A stretch of DNA of 13,883 nucleotides from Synergistaceae bacterium (lineage in GTDB: Bacteria; Synergistota; Synergistia; Synergistales; Synergistaceae), in NCBI GenBank assembly GCA_031274115.1, contig JAISQP010000043.1, forward strand, positions 1 to 13,883, written 5' to 3'. How positions within the stretch are numbered: the stretch's first letter is position 1; every line of letters starts with the position of its first letter. The notes beneath the pieces are model-generated. The model searched no databases. It was not told the DNA's origin and worked only from the letters and a program-made list of their open reading frames with translations. This document shows, one piece after another, positions 7,340-13,753 of this stretch. The translations under genes were made by a program, and so were the position numbers.

Positions 7340-8210
7340 AATAAACCCTCTTTTCCACGAAACGGAACTCGAGAAACAGGAGGAACGCGAACAGGACGAG
7401 GGTGAGCATCGCGAACGCCGACCCGACGCCTGTGCGGTATACGACGAACAGCTCGTGATACGAGTGGTAAATGACGTTGGAGCTTGCGTAGTTGGGGCCG
7501 CCCTGAGTCAATATCTTTATGGGGGTGAAGACGAACTGCATCCCCTGGACAATCGTCATCACGAAGAGATAGACGCCTGTGGCGCCGCTCATCGGCAGGA
7601 CTATGTCGAAGAATATCCTTTTCAGCGGAACGTTGTCGATTCTGGCGGCCTCTATCACCTCGCCCGATATTCCCGAAACCCCTCCGAGGATGATTATGAA
7701 GTTGTACCCGAAGATCTTCCAGGACGTAATGACGCTGAGGACGACGATTACCGCGCCGTCCGTCTTGCTCCATATCGGTATGGCCAGTCCGAGCGCTTTG
7801 GCTATGAGAGCGAGGGGCCCGGAAACGGGGTTGAGTATCCAGGAGTAAATCATCGAGCCGACGACGAGGGATATCACGCTGGGCAGGAAGAAGGCGCTCT
7901 TATAGAGTCCTTTGCCCTTTTTTATGACAACCGAGAGGACAAAGGACAGAACGTAAGGAGCTGCGAAGTTGACCGCCAGCAGAATCAATATATACGCCGC
8001 GGTGTTTCCGAGTATCTTGTAGGTCAGCGGCGAAGTCAACAGCGCGGCGTAATTGCCGAGGCCGACGAATTTTTTAACCGGCTTTACCATATTCCACTCG
8101 AAGAAACTGAGATAAAATGTTCTGGCAAGCGGCCAGAACATGAATATCCCAAATATCGCCAGAGAGGGAGCGAGGTATAAAAACGCCCTCGCGTTCTTTC
8201 TTATCTCCAT
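7329..8210 (-). CDS. carbohydrate ABC transporter permease (MalF/UgpA type)
   Basis: This is the partner membrane subunit of the sugar importer. The 293-residue protein has about six helices. Family features include the N-terminal LAPSLAIFGIFMFWPLART, FVGLGNYAALL, the SAFFLPSVISLVVGSMIYSW stretch and the TQGGPNYASSNVIYHSYHELF segment near residue 235, typical of UgpA-like proteins. The EAA loop reads EAARIDNVPLKRIFFDIVLP from Glu187, with Asn193 in place of the conserved Gly, the same substitution as in the partner permease. The start is 3 bases after the binding-protein stop with little ribosome site of its own, so translation probably follows from the upstream gene. The substrate class is sugar or a glycerol-phosphate-like compound; nothing in the sequence fixes it further. 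Confidence 0.92.
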   Translation of the reverse strand: MEIRKNARAFLYLAPSLAIFGIFMFWPLARTFYLSFFEWNMVKPVKKFVGLGNYAALLTSPLTYKILGNTAAYILILLAVNFAAPYVLSFVLSVVIKKGKGLYKSAFFLPSVISLVVGSMIYSWILNPVSGPLALIAKALGLAIPIWSKTDGAVIVVLSVITSWKIFGYNFIIILGGVSGISGEVIEAARIDNVPLKRIFFDIVLPMSGATGVYLFVMTIVQGMQFVFTPIKILTQGGPNYASSNVIYHSYHELFVVYRTGVGSAFAMLTLVLFAFLLFLEFRFVEKRVYYES

Positions 8211-8213
8211 AAT

Positions 8214-9509
8214 CTACTTCAACAGTTCGTTGATCTTTTCCTGCGTCTCGATCATGGCTTTTCCGGCCGGCTTCGAACCGCCAAGGATTTCGTCGCGCAT
8301 GTCAAGGAGCGCCTGTTCCGCCTGCAGGCCGGCGTCGCCGGGAAAAGCCGCCCAGCGTACGACGTACTGAGTCTGAGTCGTAGCGGCCTCCATCATCTTA
8401 TTCTCGGCGAGGAAGGTCTTGAGCCCGTCCGGAGAGTCCGCGACCCCCTCCCTGGGAGGGACGTATCCTGTGCCGATGGTCCAGGCGGCCACGGATTTCA
8501 CGCTGTATAGGAATTTTACGAACTCCCACGCGGCCTTTTTTTCCTCCTCCGACCTCGCTGTTATCGCGAGGAAACATCCTCCCGCCGGGAGCGCCCGTTT
8601 TTTGCCGCGCCACGCCGGAGAGTTGACCGCGCTCACACTGAACTTCGCCGACTTCTGAATGCTCGCCCTCCTCGCGATGGTGGTGTAAAGCATCCCGATA
8701 TTTCCGTCTATGAAGGCCTGCACTCCTTCGTCCCAGGTTGCGTGAAGGGCGGACTTGTCTTTTTGAACCATGTCGGCGTACAGTTCGAAGGCTTTAATGC
8801 CGTCCTCGCTCGCGAAGCCGGCTTTGGCCTTTCCGTTTTCATAGACTATGAACTTCGCGCCCGCGCTCTCGACAAGCGCCTGCTGAGCCCAGCTATCCGC
8901 GGGCTCCTGCATGTAAAAGCCTATCTTGCCCGTCTTGTCCTTTATGGTTTTGGCGAAGCCTTTTAAATCCTCCCATGTCCCGGGGCCGTTTTCAGGCAAG
9001 CCCGCCGCGCGGAGAATGTCCCTGTTGAGAAAGAGCACCGGGCTGCTGAGCGAATACGGAAGCCCCGCAAGGTCGCCGGCGGCGTTTGTCGAAAGGGCCG
9101 TTATATTGGGCAGGAAATTGTCCTTTATGAACGTCGCGTCGCCCGGGAAATACCTGTCGATGATTTTTTGAGGGTTCGAGTATTGGAAGTTGTTCGAAAA
9201 GTAATCGAGAAAGGCCCAGCCGATCTGTACGACCGCCGGAGCTTTTCCCGCCGCCGCCTCGACCTGGAGGTTTTGAACGATTCCCTTGTACATATCCGGG
9301 ATAAAGCGCTCCCGCACCTCTACGTTCCCGCTCCGACCGTTAAATTCACGCACAAGTTCGGTGACGACGAGCCCTCCCTGTGCCTCCGCGTTTGGGTGCC
9401 AATACTCGATCACGGTCTTCTTTTCCGCGGCCCACGCCGCGCCTTCGGCTAAGAACGCCCCTAAAATCAGCATGATCGAAAAAAATATTTTTAGTTGATT
9501 CCTCATCAT
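8214..9509 (-). CDS. extracellular solute (sugar)-binding protein, family 1
   Basis: This is the periplasmic receptor that captures the solute and delivers it to the permeases. I chose ATG 9509 because GAAGGGG at 9516-9522 lies 6 bases upstream and because the protein then begins with a clean Sec signal peptide: MMRNQ, then a hydrophobic core, then EGAAWAA with cleavage before EKK. A longer frame reaches to 9578 but would put 23 extra residues before the signal peptide. There is no lipobox cysteine, so the protein should be soluble in the periplasm. The mature part shows the family features VIEYWHPN, VTELVREFN and a mid-protein AGLPENGPGTWEDLKGFAKTI, as in UgpB/MalE-like proteins. At about 431 residues it is normal length. 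It is the first gene of the operon, and the binding protein is probably the most abundant product. Confidence 0.9.
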   Translation of the reverse strand: MMRNQLKIFFSIMLILGAFLAEGAAWAAEKKTVIEYWHPNAEAQGGLVVTELVREFNGRSGNVEVRERFIPDMYKGIVQNLQVEAAAGKAPAVVQIGWAFLDYFSNNFQYSNPQKIIDRYFPGDATFIKDNFLPNITALSTNAAGDLAGLPYSLSSPVLFLNRDILRAAGLPENGPGTWEDLKGFAKTIKDKTGKIGFYMQEPADSWAQQALVESAGAKFIVYENGKAKAGFASEDGIKAFELYADMVQKDKSALHATWDEGVQAFIDGNIGMLYTTIARRASIQKSAKFSVSAVNSPAWRGKKRALPAGGCFLAITARSEEEKKAAWEFVKFLYSVKSVAAWTIGTGYVPPREGVADSPDGLKTFLAENKMMEAATTQTQYVVRWAAFPGDAGLQAEQALLDMRDEILGGSKPAGKAMIETQEKINELLK

Positions 9510-9549
9510 GACAATCCCCTTCGCTATTGTATTTTGACTGCGCAGCGGC

Positions 9550-9578
9550 TTTATCGTAGCGGGCGGAGGTAACGCCAA
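9550..9578 (-). promoter_or_regulatory. candidate promoter of the ABC transporter operon
   Basis: Read on the - strand, TTGGCG (9573-9578) and GATAAA (9550-9555) are 17 bases apart, four matches out of six to each sigma-70 box. Transcription would start about 35 bases before the binding-protein ATG. It is a weak match and is supported mainly by position. Confidence 0.3.
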
Positions 9579-9610
9579 CTTAAAAAAATTGTTACACAGA
9601 GCTTAATGAT

Positions 9611-9636
9611 GTATAATTATCGTGTATAATTATCGC
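9611..9636 (+). repeat. tandem 13-bp repeat in the divergent intergenic region
   Basis: GTATAATTATCGT is followed at once by GTATAATTATCGC, 12 of 13 bases identical. Each unit contains the palindrome ATAATTAT. It lies between the divergent binding-protein and TIR genes, about 100 bases from the first and 136 from the second. It could be a double operator or an upstream AT-rich element; no regulator gene is adjacent. Confidence 0.6.
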
Positions 9637-9658
9637 GATGTTCGAAAGCCGGGTTACT

Positions 9659-9674
9659 AGGAAGGCTGATTTAT
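9659..9674 (+). repeat. short degenerate copy B of the dispersed repeat
   Basis: AGGAAGGCTGATTTAT equals the start of copy A (4400-4416) apart from one G missing from the GGG run. It is flanked on the left by CTA and followed by the palindrome CCTTAAGG (9675-9682). The rest of the 34-bp unit is absent. Confidence 0.5.
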
Positions 9675-9706
9675 CCTTAAGGAATGTATAAAAAGATGCC
9701 GAAATA

Positions 9707-9712
9707 TATAAT
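9707..9712 (+). promoter_or_regulatory. candidate -10 box for the TIR gene
   Basis: A perfect TATAAT lies 60 bases before the ATG of the TIR gene. The region 17 bases upstream (ATGTAT at 9684-9689) is a poor -35 box, so the promoter may be weak or need an activator. Confidence 0.4.
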
Positions 9713-9771
9713 AGTGTAGCATCCGAATCTGTCGCGTTTCCCTGTCAGTAAAAATTTTGGAGGATTCTGAT

Positions 9772-10956
9772 ATGACGAATACCGCAACTCCGTGTGCTAA
9801 AAATAAAACGAATATCTTTGTGAGCTACGCCCACGAAGATAAAGATTTAGTCTATTCGGTAATAGACGGCTTGACCTTCAGCGGTTATAACGCATGGTAC
9901 GATAAGAATATCAGCATCAGCTCCACATGGAGCGATGAGATCGCGAAGGCTATTTTGCAGAGCAGCGTGTTCGTTCTTTTTGTAACAAAATCTTCGATGG
10001 CGTCACCGTATGTTCGTTCAGAAGTAGAGTTCGCTCACAATAAAAAAATGAAGATTATTCCAATTTTCGTGGAGGGCGTGGACATCCTGGCCCCAGGGCT
10101 GGAGTTGATGCTGCTCTCGACTCAGGGTATCGAAGAAAGTAACCCTCAGATGATTACATATAAACTTTGCGAATGGCTGAAGCTGCAACAGGATGAAGAA
10201 TCGCCGAAACTGCCTAAACTTGTCGAGGCCGGATTCATTATAAACACATCCACGCCAACCGTGATCCAGCCCATATATCAATCCGCCAATACCGGCTCTC
10301 ACGACTTCACGCTGGACACAGCGGAAGCTTTCGCGATAAATGAGCAAGCGATATCGTCCCCCTTTATCCGCGACGAAATACGCCCGACTTATCCGACTTC
10401 CTATATAAATGAGAGGAAGCCCGAAAAACAAGAACTCGAGGGCGGCGTCTCCCCTATCTCTTCTCCGGCCGTGAAATTGCTGATAGGACTGATTTTTCTC
10501 GTCAACGTCACCAAGATGGTTGACGCATATGTTGACGCATACTTCATGACGGGCTTCGGCGTTTCGTCCCTCATCAGTCCTTTTATCCGATGGGGGCTTT
10601 CGTTTGCGGCTATATGCTGGTTTTTTTCACGGCGCACGAACAGACGCTATTCCTTCTTCGGCGTCCATCCCATTCTCCGAAAGCTGCAGACGGCGTTTTA
10701 CTGGTTTTTTCTTCTGGGGTACTTGATTTGGACTTTCGACCTGAACAGCTTCAAGAATTGGGCGGCGTGGACAGCGCGTCTTTGCGCCTGGGCGCAGTTG
10801 TCCGTTGGGCTGGACTACGACGCTATCATGGCGGTGAACCTGCCCGCCGCGCCCAGCGAGCTGCAATTCGCGGGATTTTTTCTGGCGCTCGTCAGCGGTT
10901 CGCTTTTATTCGCCGACATGACCGGCTCGTACGTGAGAAGGTTTTTTTTAGAGTAA
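9772..10956 (+). CDS. TIR-domain protein with C-terminal membrane region
   Basis: This is a 394-residue protein with a TIR domain at residues 13-135, a polar linker (about 136-230) and about four membrane helices (near 234-250, 265-286, 305-321 and 363-382). TIR landmarks are the first strand NIFVSYAHEDKD, a GYNAWYDKNI box, and SPYVRSEVEFAHNKKMKIIPI, in which Glu84 lies where TIR NAD-cleaving enzymes keep their catalytic glutamate. Bacterial TIR proteins often consume NAD or make signalling nucleotides in anti-phage defence, but others act in scaffolding or host interaction, and none of that is shown here. The ATG at 9772 is chosen because GGAGG (9759-9763) is 8 bases upstream; a TTG at 9757 is in frame but overlaps that site. 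It stands alone between a divergent ABC operon and a convergent rarD, with no effector or sensor gene beside it. The first half looks more AT-rich than the neighbouring genes. Confidence 0.85.
   Translation: MTNTATPCAKNKTNIFVSYAHEDKDLVYSVIDGLTFSGYNAWYDKNISISSTWSDEIAKAILQSSVFVLFVTKSSMASPYVRSEVEFAHNKKMKIIPIFVEGVDILAPGLELMLLSTQGIEESNPQMITYKLCEWLKLQQDEESPKLPKLVEAGFIINTSTPTVIQPIYQSANTGSHDFTLDTAEAFAINEQAISSPFIRDEIRPTYPTSYINERKPEKQELEGGVSPISSPAVKLLIGLIFLVNVTKMVDAYVDAYFMTGFGVSSLISPFIRWGLSFAAICWFFSRRTNRRYSFFGVHPILRKLQTAFYWFFLLGYLIWTFDLNSFKNWAAWTARLCAWAQLSVGLDYDAIMAVNLPAAPSELQFAGFFLALVSGSLLFADMTGSYVRRFFLE
10519..10542 (+). repeat. 12-bp in-frame tandem duplication inside the TIR-membrane gene
   Basis: GTTGACGCATAT is followed by GTTGACGCATAC (11 of 12 identical), giving the protein repeat VDAYVDAY at about residues 250-257, just after the first membrane helix. 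It is probably a small replication-slippage duplication. Confidence 0.6.
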
Positions 10957-11007
10957 CGACATTGCGCCGTTTGCGAATACAGATACCATCAAGGTTTTAA
11001 TCGTTAC
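10953..11007. other. 7-bp inverted repeat spanning the convergent TIR/rarD ends
   Basis: GTAACGA (10953-10959, over the TIR stop) is complementary to TCGTTAC (11001-11007, over the rarD stop) with 41 bases between them. It could form a weak long-loop hairpin between the convergent genes. It lacks the compact stem and T-run of an intrinsic terminator. Confidence 0.25.
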
Positions 11008-11912
11008 CCTTTAGGCCTCTGAGAATAAATCAGCCCTTCCTTATGGGCGAGGAGCGAGTCGGCGGTGAAGATTATTATACCGGCCCAGATCAGGGAGAAG
11101 GAAAACATCCTGCCTGCCGATATCGGTTCGCGGTAGATCAGCGTTGCCGTGAGGAACGTCATTACAGGCGATGTATACTGAATGAGGCCCAGTACCGTCA
11201 TCTTTGTCCTTCCGACTCCCCACGCGAAGACTATGAGAGGGAGCGCCGTCAGCACTCCCGCGCCGGCGAGCAGGAGGTCCATGCCGAGAGGGTAGGGAAA
11301 GCGCGCGGCGCCGACGCTCTGACGCCATGCGAGCCAGAGGAGCGCGAAGGGGGCAATGAGAGCGGTTTCTATCGCGAGGCCGGTGATGGAGTCCACCGCG
11401 AAGGTTTTTTTTAAGAGCCCGTACAGACCGAACGTAACGGCCAACCCTAGCGAGACGACCGGAGGCCTTCCGAGTTCCGCGATTTCGACGCACACCCCGC
11501 AGAAGGCGACTCCTATCGCGAGCTGCTGGACCTTTCTGAGGCGCTCTTTGAAGACGATCACGCCAAACAGTATGCTGACGGTGGGATTCATAAAGTAACC
11601 GAGACTGGTCTCCAGTATCCTGCCGTTATTGACAGCCCAGATATACATATACCAGTTCACGGTTATTATCGCTCCCGAGAGCGCAAGCCGCGGCAGCGCG
11701 CGACGCGAGCGGACGAGCGCGAGCGCCTCGCCGCCCTTGCGGGCCGCTGTCAGCAGGACGATCGAAAACACGCACGACCATACGGCTCTGTGCGCCAGTA
11801 TCTCCAGCGGGTCGATCGAGGACATCGCTCTCCAGTAGACCGGCATGGCCCCCCACAGGATATAGGTGAGAAATATCGCCAGAGGCCCCCCGGCGCTCTT
11901 CCAGGAGATCAA
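11004..11912 (-). CDS. rarD: RarD-type EamA (drug/metabolite) transporter
   Basis: This is a ten-helix inner-membrane permease of the EamA/DMT superfamily. RarD was named from a chloramphenicol-sensitivity locus, and its natural substrate is not settled. The 302-residue protein carries the RarD hallmarks: LWGAMPVYWRAM near the start, HRAVWS, VNWYMYIWAVNNGRILETSLGYFMNP around residues 85-110, FGLYGLLKKTF, and QYTSPVMTFL in the last third. The start is forced: in-frame TGA lies only two codons upstream of the TTG at 11912, and GAGGGTG (11920-11926) sits 7 bases before that TTG. The final twelve or so codons (HKEGLIYSQRPK) fall inside the 34-bp dispersed repeat, so the natural C-terminus was probably replaced or extended by the insertion. 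The gene is monocistronic and convergent with the TIR gene. Confidence 0.9.
   Translation of the reverse strand: MISWKSAGGPLAIFLTYILWGAMPVYWRAMSSIDPLEILAHRAVWSCVFSIVLLTAARKGGEALALVRSRRALPRLALSGAIITVNWYMYIWAVNNGRILETSLGYFMNPTVSILFGVIVFKERLRKVQQLAIGVAFCGVCVEIAELGRPPVVSLGLAVTFGLYGLLKKTFAVDSITGLAIETALIAPFALLWLAWRQSVGAARFPYPLGMDLLLAGAGVLTALPLIVFAWGVGRTKMTVLGLIQYTSPVMTFLTATLIYREPISAGRMFSFSLIWAGIIIFTADSLLAHKEGLIYSQRPKG
11010..11043 (-). repeat. 34-bp dispersed repeat, copy C (inverted relative to copy A)
   Basis: The reverse complement reads TAAGGAAGGGCTGATTTATT, CTC, AGAGGCCTAAA and matches 4399-4432 at 32 of 34 bases. It lies in the end of the rarD coding region and supplies its last codons. The identity ends abruptly at both edges. 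Confidence 0.75.
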
Positions 11913-12018
11913 AGGATTTCACCCTCTTCGCGGAATAAGGATAATGAATTCAACATAATCAGACGCGCCCCCGTAAAACGGCATTGTGCCATAATCTCTT
12001 TATGATAATATAACGGCA

Positions 12019-12111
12019 ATGGCCGATAGATGTAAAGCTTTCACGAGAGGAGCGTCTTTTCTGCCTCAGGCGATGGAACAGAGTAAGAAAGCGATGCGAG
12101 CCGCGCCATAA
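12019..12111 (+). CDS. possible 30-residue peptide, doubtful
   Basis: ATG 12019 to TAA 12111 encodes a basic 30-residue peptide (MADRCKAFTRGASFLPQAME...). It has AT-rich promoter-like sequence before it but no ribosome site. There is no membrane segment and no recognised family. It may be a chance frame or the remnant of a decayed gene. Confidence 0.15.
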   Translation: MADRCKAFTRGASFLPQAMEQSKKAMRAAP

Positions 12112-12140
12112 AATACCCATTAGAAGGGACTTCAGGATTA

Positions 12141-12169
12141 TTGCGAAAAGGTATATGATGCTATAAAAT
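12141..12169 (+). promoter_or_regulatory. candidate promoter for the pilin operon
   Basis: TTGCGA (12141-12146) and TAAAAT (12164-12169) are 17 bases apart, matching the sigma-70 boxes at four and five of six bases. The leader to the first pilin ATG would be about 80 bases. There is no clear GG-N10-GC sigma-54 site, which drives major pilin genes in some bacteria. Confidence 0.4.
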
Positions 12170-12255
12170 TAGTCCGTTAGACTTTGGGGTAGGTGGAATA
12201 TCCGCAATGGGCGGGAGTTTTACCGTAATCACAAAATCGTGAGGTCGTGTGTGGG

Positions 12256-12681
12256 ATGAGAGTGAAAGGACGCATTTGGAGAAGAAGAGGCGCGTCTCTG
12301 CCGGAGATGATCATAGCTCTCTTTGTGCTGGCGATAGTTCTTCTGGGCTTGATGGCCGGGATGATGATCTCGCAGGGCAGCATGCTGTACAAGGCGCGTG
12401 AGGGAGCGATGGACGTCGCTCTCCGGACTCTCGCGGATTTCGAGGCCACCCCGCTCGATAGCTTATGGACCAAGCTCCCGGTGAGCCCCATCGGGATGTA
12501 CACCATCCAGGTAACTCGAACTCCAAGCGCGTATAGCGCCTCGCTGGTTTCGGCGGATGTGTCGGTTGAGGTCTCCTGGGGCGGAATTATGGGCAATATG
12601 AACAAAGTTGTGATGAATCGGGAGGTGAGCAAAAGTGCTTCGCAGAACGTCGGCGAGATACCGACGCCACAGGCGCCTTAG
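12256..12681 (+). CDS. type IV prepilin-like protein, GspI/PilV-type minor pilin
   Basis: This is a 141-residue minor pilin or pseudopilin precursor. The basic leader MRVKGRIWRRRG ends in Gly12, the prepilin peptidase cleavage point. The mature N-terminus ASLPEMIIALFVLAIVLLGL then has Glu at position +5, which is needed for methylation and assembly, followed by the hydrophobic helix. The small C-terminal domain and place as first gene of three suit the I/V class. I chose ATG 12256 because GAGGT (12241-12245) lies 10 bases upstream; the GTG at 12247 is only one base from that site. Its 3' end overlaps the next gene by 47 bp, so the two are co-translated. It probably inserts into the inner membrane and helps start pilus or pseudopilus assembly. 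Confidence 0.8.
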   Translation: MRVKGRIWRRRGASLPEMIIALFVLAIVLLGLMAGMMISQGSMLYKAREGAMDVALRTLADFEATPLDSLWTKLPVSPIGMYTIQVTRTPSAYSASLVSADVSVEVSWGGIMGNMNKVVMNREVSKSASQNVGEIPTPQAP

Positions 12682-13729
12682 CGCGGCTGGGTTCACCCTC
12701 GTGGAGATCCTGATAGTGGTGCTCATAATGGGCGTTGTCCTCGGCATGACGGGCGCTCTTCTGGGCGGCTTTTTCGATATGTTCGAATCGTCCGAGGATC
12801 AGAACATCGCCAGGATGCGCGCGCAGGACGTCTTCAACATACTGAGCGCTCCGCTTCAGCACGCCGGCGTCGGCGTGCCGTCGGCGGACGTGGGGACGTT
12901 CTTCGATCTCGGAGCTCCTAATTTTAAGCTCGACTGGACCTCGCCGCTCTCGATCGGGAAAGGCGCCGCTTGGGATGTTCTGAGCGGCGACAGGATGAGG
13001 ATCGTCTACGCTCTGCCGACCGGATTCAAAACCGGGGGGAGCGAGAATCAATTTTTCAGCACCTACAGTACAAATGCCACACAAGGCGGCCCACCAGTCA
13101 CGAGCAGTGGCGCGAACGATATTTCCTTCGACCGCGCGATCGACACGGCCATTCCGAGCGGCAGCGATGCGCTCAACCCATACGGGATCTACGCCGGGAG
13201 CGATTCCATGCTTTCGTATTTCACCTTCCCGGGCATGTACATGATGCCGTTCTACCTGAACAGCGCGTCCGGCGGAGCGAGATTCAACGCTACGAGCTGC
13301 GTGCCGTACGTTTCAGAATATCAGGACATAATGGGCGGCAACGTCGTACGGGCGTATCACGACCTTTACAGTCTCCACGCCGCTGTGGCCTATGTTGACG
13401 GGGGGGGGAATTTTTATCTTATGGACGTGAACAATACCGATCCCACCGCTCCCCCATCGCCGACTTATCCGACGACGAGCGACGACAGCTATAGCGGGCT
13501 CAGGGTCGAGGGAATCGCCGCGATTCACTTCGAGCAGGATTCAAAAAAACGGTTCGTAATAGTGAGCGTCCTTGCGGAGGGCGACACAAGGAACAATACG
13601 CGCGACGAAAGCGGCGTCTGGGAGAAGCTGAGAGCGAGATGGCTCGACATAGCGGGCATAAACCTCGTCCCTGGCGTTTACTACGAGGAACTCTCCATGA
13701 CGTATCGAACGCGCAATCTTCTTAATTAG
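12635..13729 (+). CDS. type IV prepilin-like protein, GspJ/PilW-type minor pilin
   Basis: This is a 364-residue precursor with a strongly basic leader ending in Gly19, then FTLVEILIVVLIMGVVLGM, the classic prepilin motif with Glu at +5 and a helix that serves as both anchor and assembly core. The large C-terminal part (residues 45-364) is rich in Gly, Ser, Asp and Tyr and should be exposed on the filament tip; I recognise no enzyme motif in it. The size and position as second of three fit PilW/GspJ. The GTG start is supported by an excellent GGAGGTG site (12621-12627) 7 bases upstream, inside the preceding gene. It is likely to form a tip complex with the flanking minor pilins. Confidence 0.8.
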   Translation: MLRRTSARYRRHRRLSAAGFTLVEILIVVLIMGVVLGMTGALLGGFFDMFESSEDQNIARMRAQDVFNILSAPLQHAGVGVPSADVGTFFDLGAPNFKLDWTSPLSIGKGAAWDVLSGDRMRIVYALPTGFKTGGSENQFFSTYSTNATQGGPPVTSSGANDISFDRAIDTAIPSGSDALNPYGIYAGSDSMLSYFTFPGMYMMPFYLNSASGGARFNATSCVPYVSEYQDIMGGNVVRAYHDLYSLHAAVAYVDGGGNFYLMDVNNTDPTAPPSPTYPTTSDDSYSGLRVEGIAAIHFEQDSKKRFVIVSVLAEGDTRNNTRDESGVWEKLRARWLDIAGINLVPGVYYEELSMTYRTRNLLN

Positions 13730-13753
13730 GATGTATCAAAGGCGGTGTTCCAT

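Larger units (their letters stand above)
11913..12255. other. intergenic region between divergent rarD and the pilin genes
   Basis: About 340 bases without a confirmed gene. It holds the rarD ribosome site (11920-11926), AT-rich blocks near 11941-11960 and 11991-12014, a palindrome AAAGCTTT near 12033, a small possible reading frame (12019-12111), the candidate pilin promoter (12141-12169) and the pilin ribosome site GAGGT (12241-12245). No clear terminator, tRNA or structured RNA was seen. Confidence 0.5.

Noticed and set aside
7455..8180. Long + strand frame opposite the permease gene
   Set aside because: Its translation is charged and featureless and lies antisense to a conserved membrane protein.
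9510..9578. N-terminal extension of the binding protein to 9578
   Set aside because: It would place 23 polar residues before the signal peptide and lacks a ribosome site, whereas ATG 9509 has GAAGGGG at proper spacing.
10953..11007. Bidirectional intrinsic terminator
   Set aside because: The stem is only 7 bp with a 41-base loop and has no T-run, so I list it only as a weak inverted repeat.
4399..11043. Composite transposon bounded by two insertion sequences
   Set aside because: No transposase gene or remnant was recognised next to either repeat copy, and one copy is built into the rarD coding region; only the repeat itself can be supported.
12587..13084. Minus-strand frame opposite the pilin genes
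   Set aside because: No recognisable motif or ribosome site, and it conflicts with two well supported prepilin genes.
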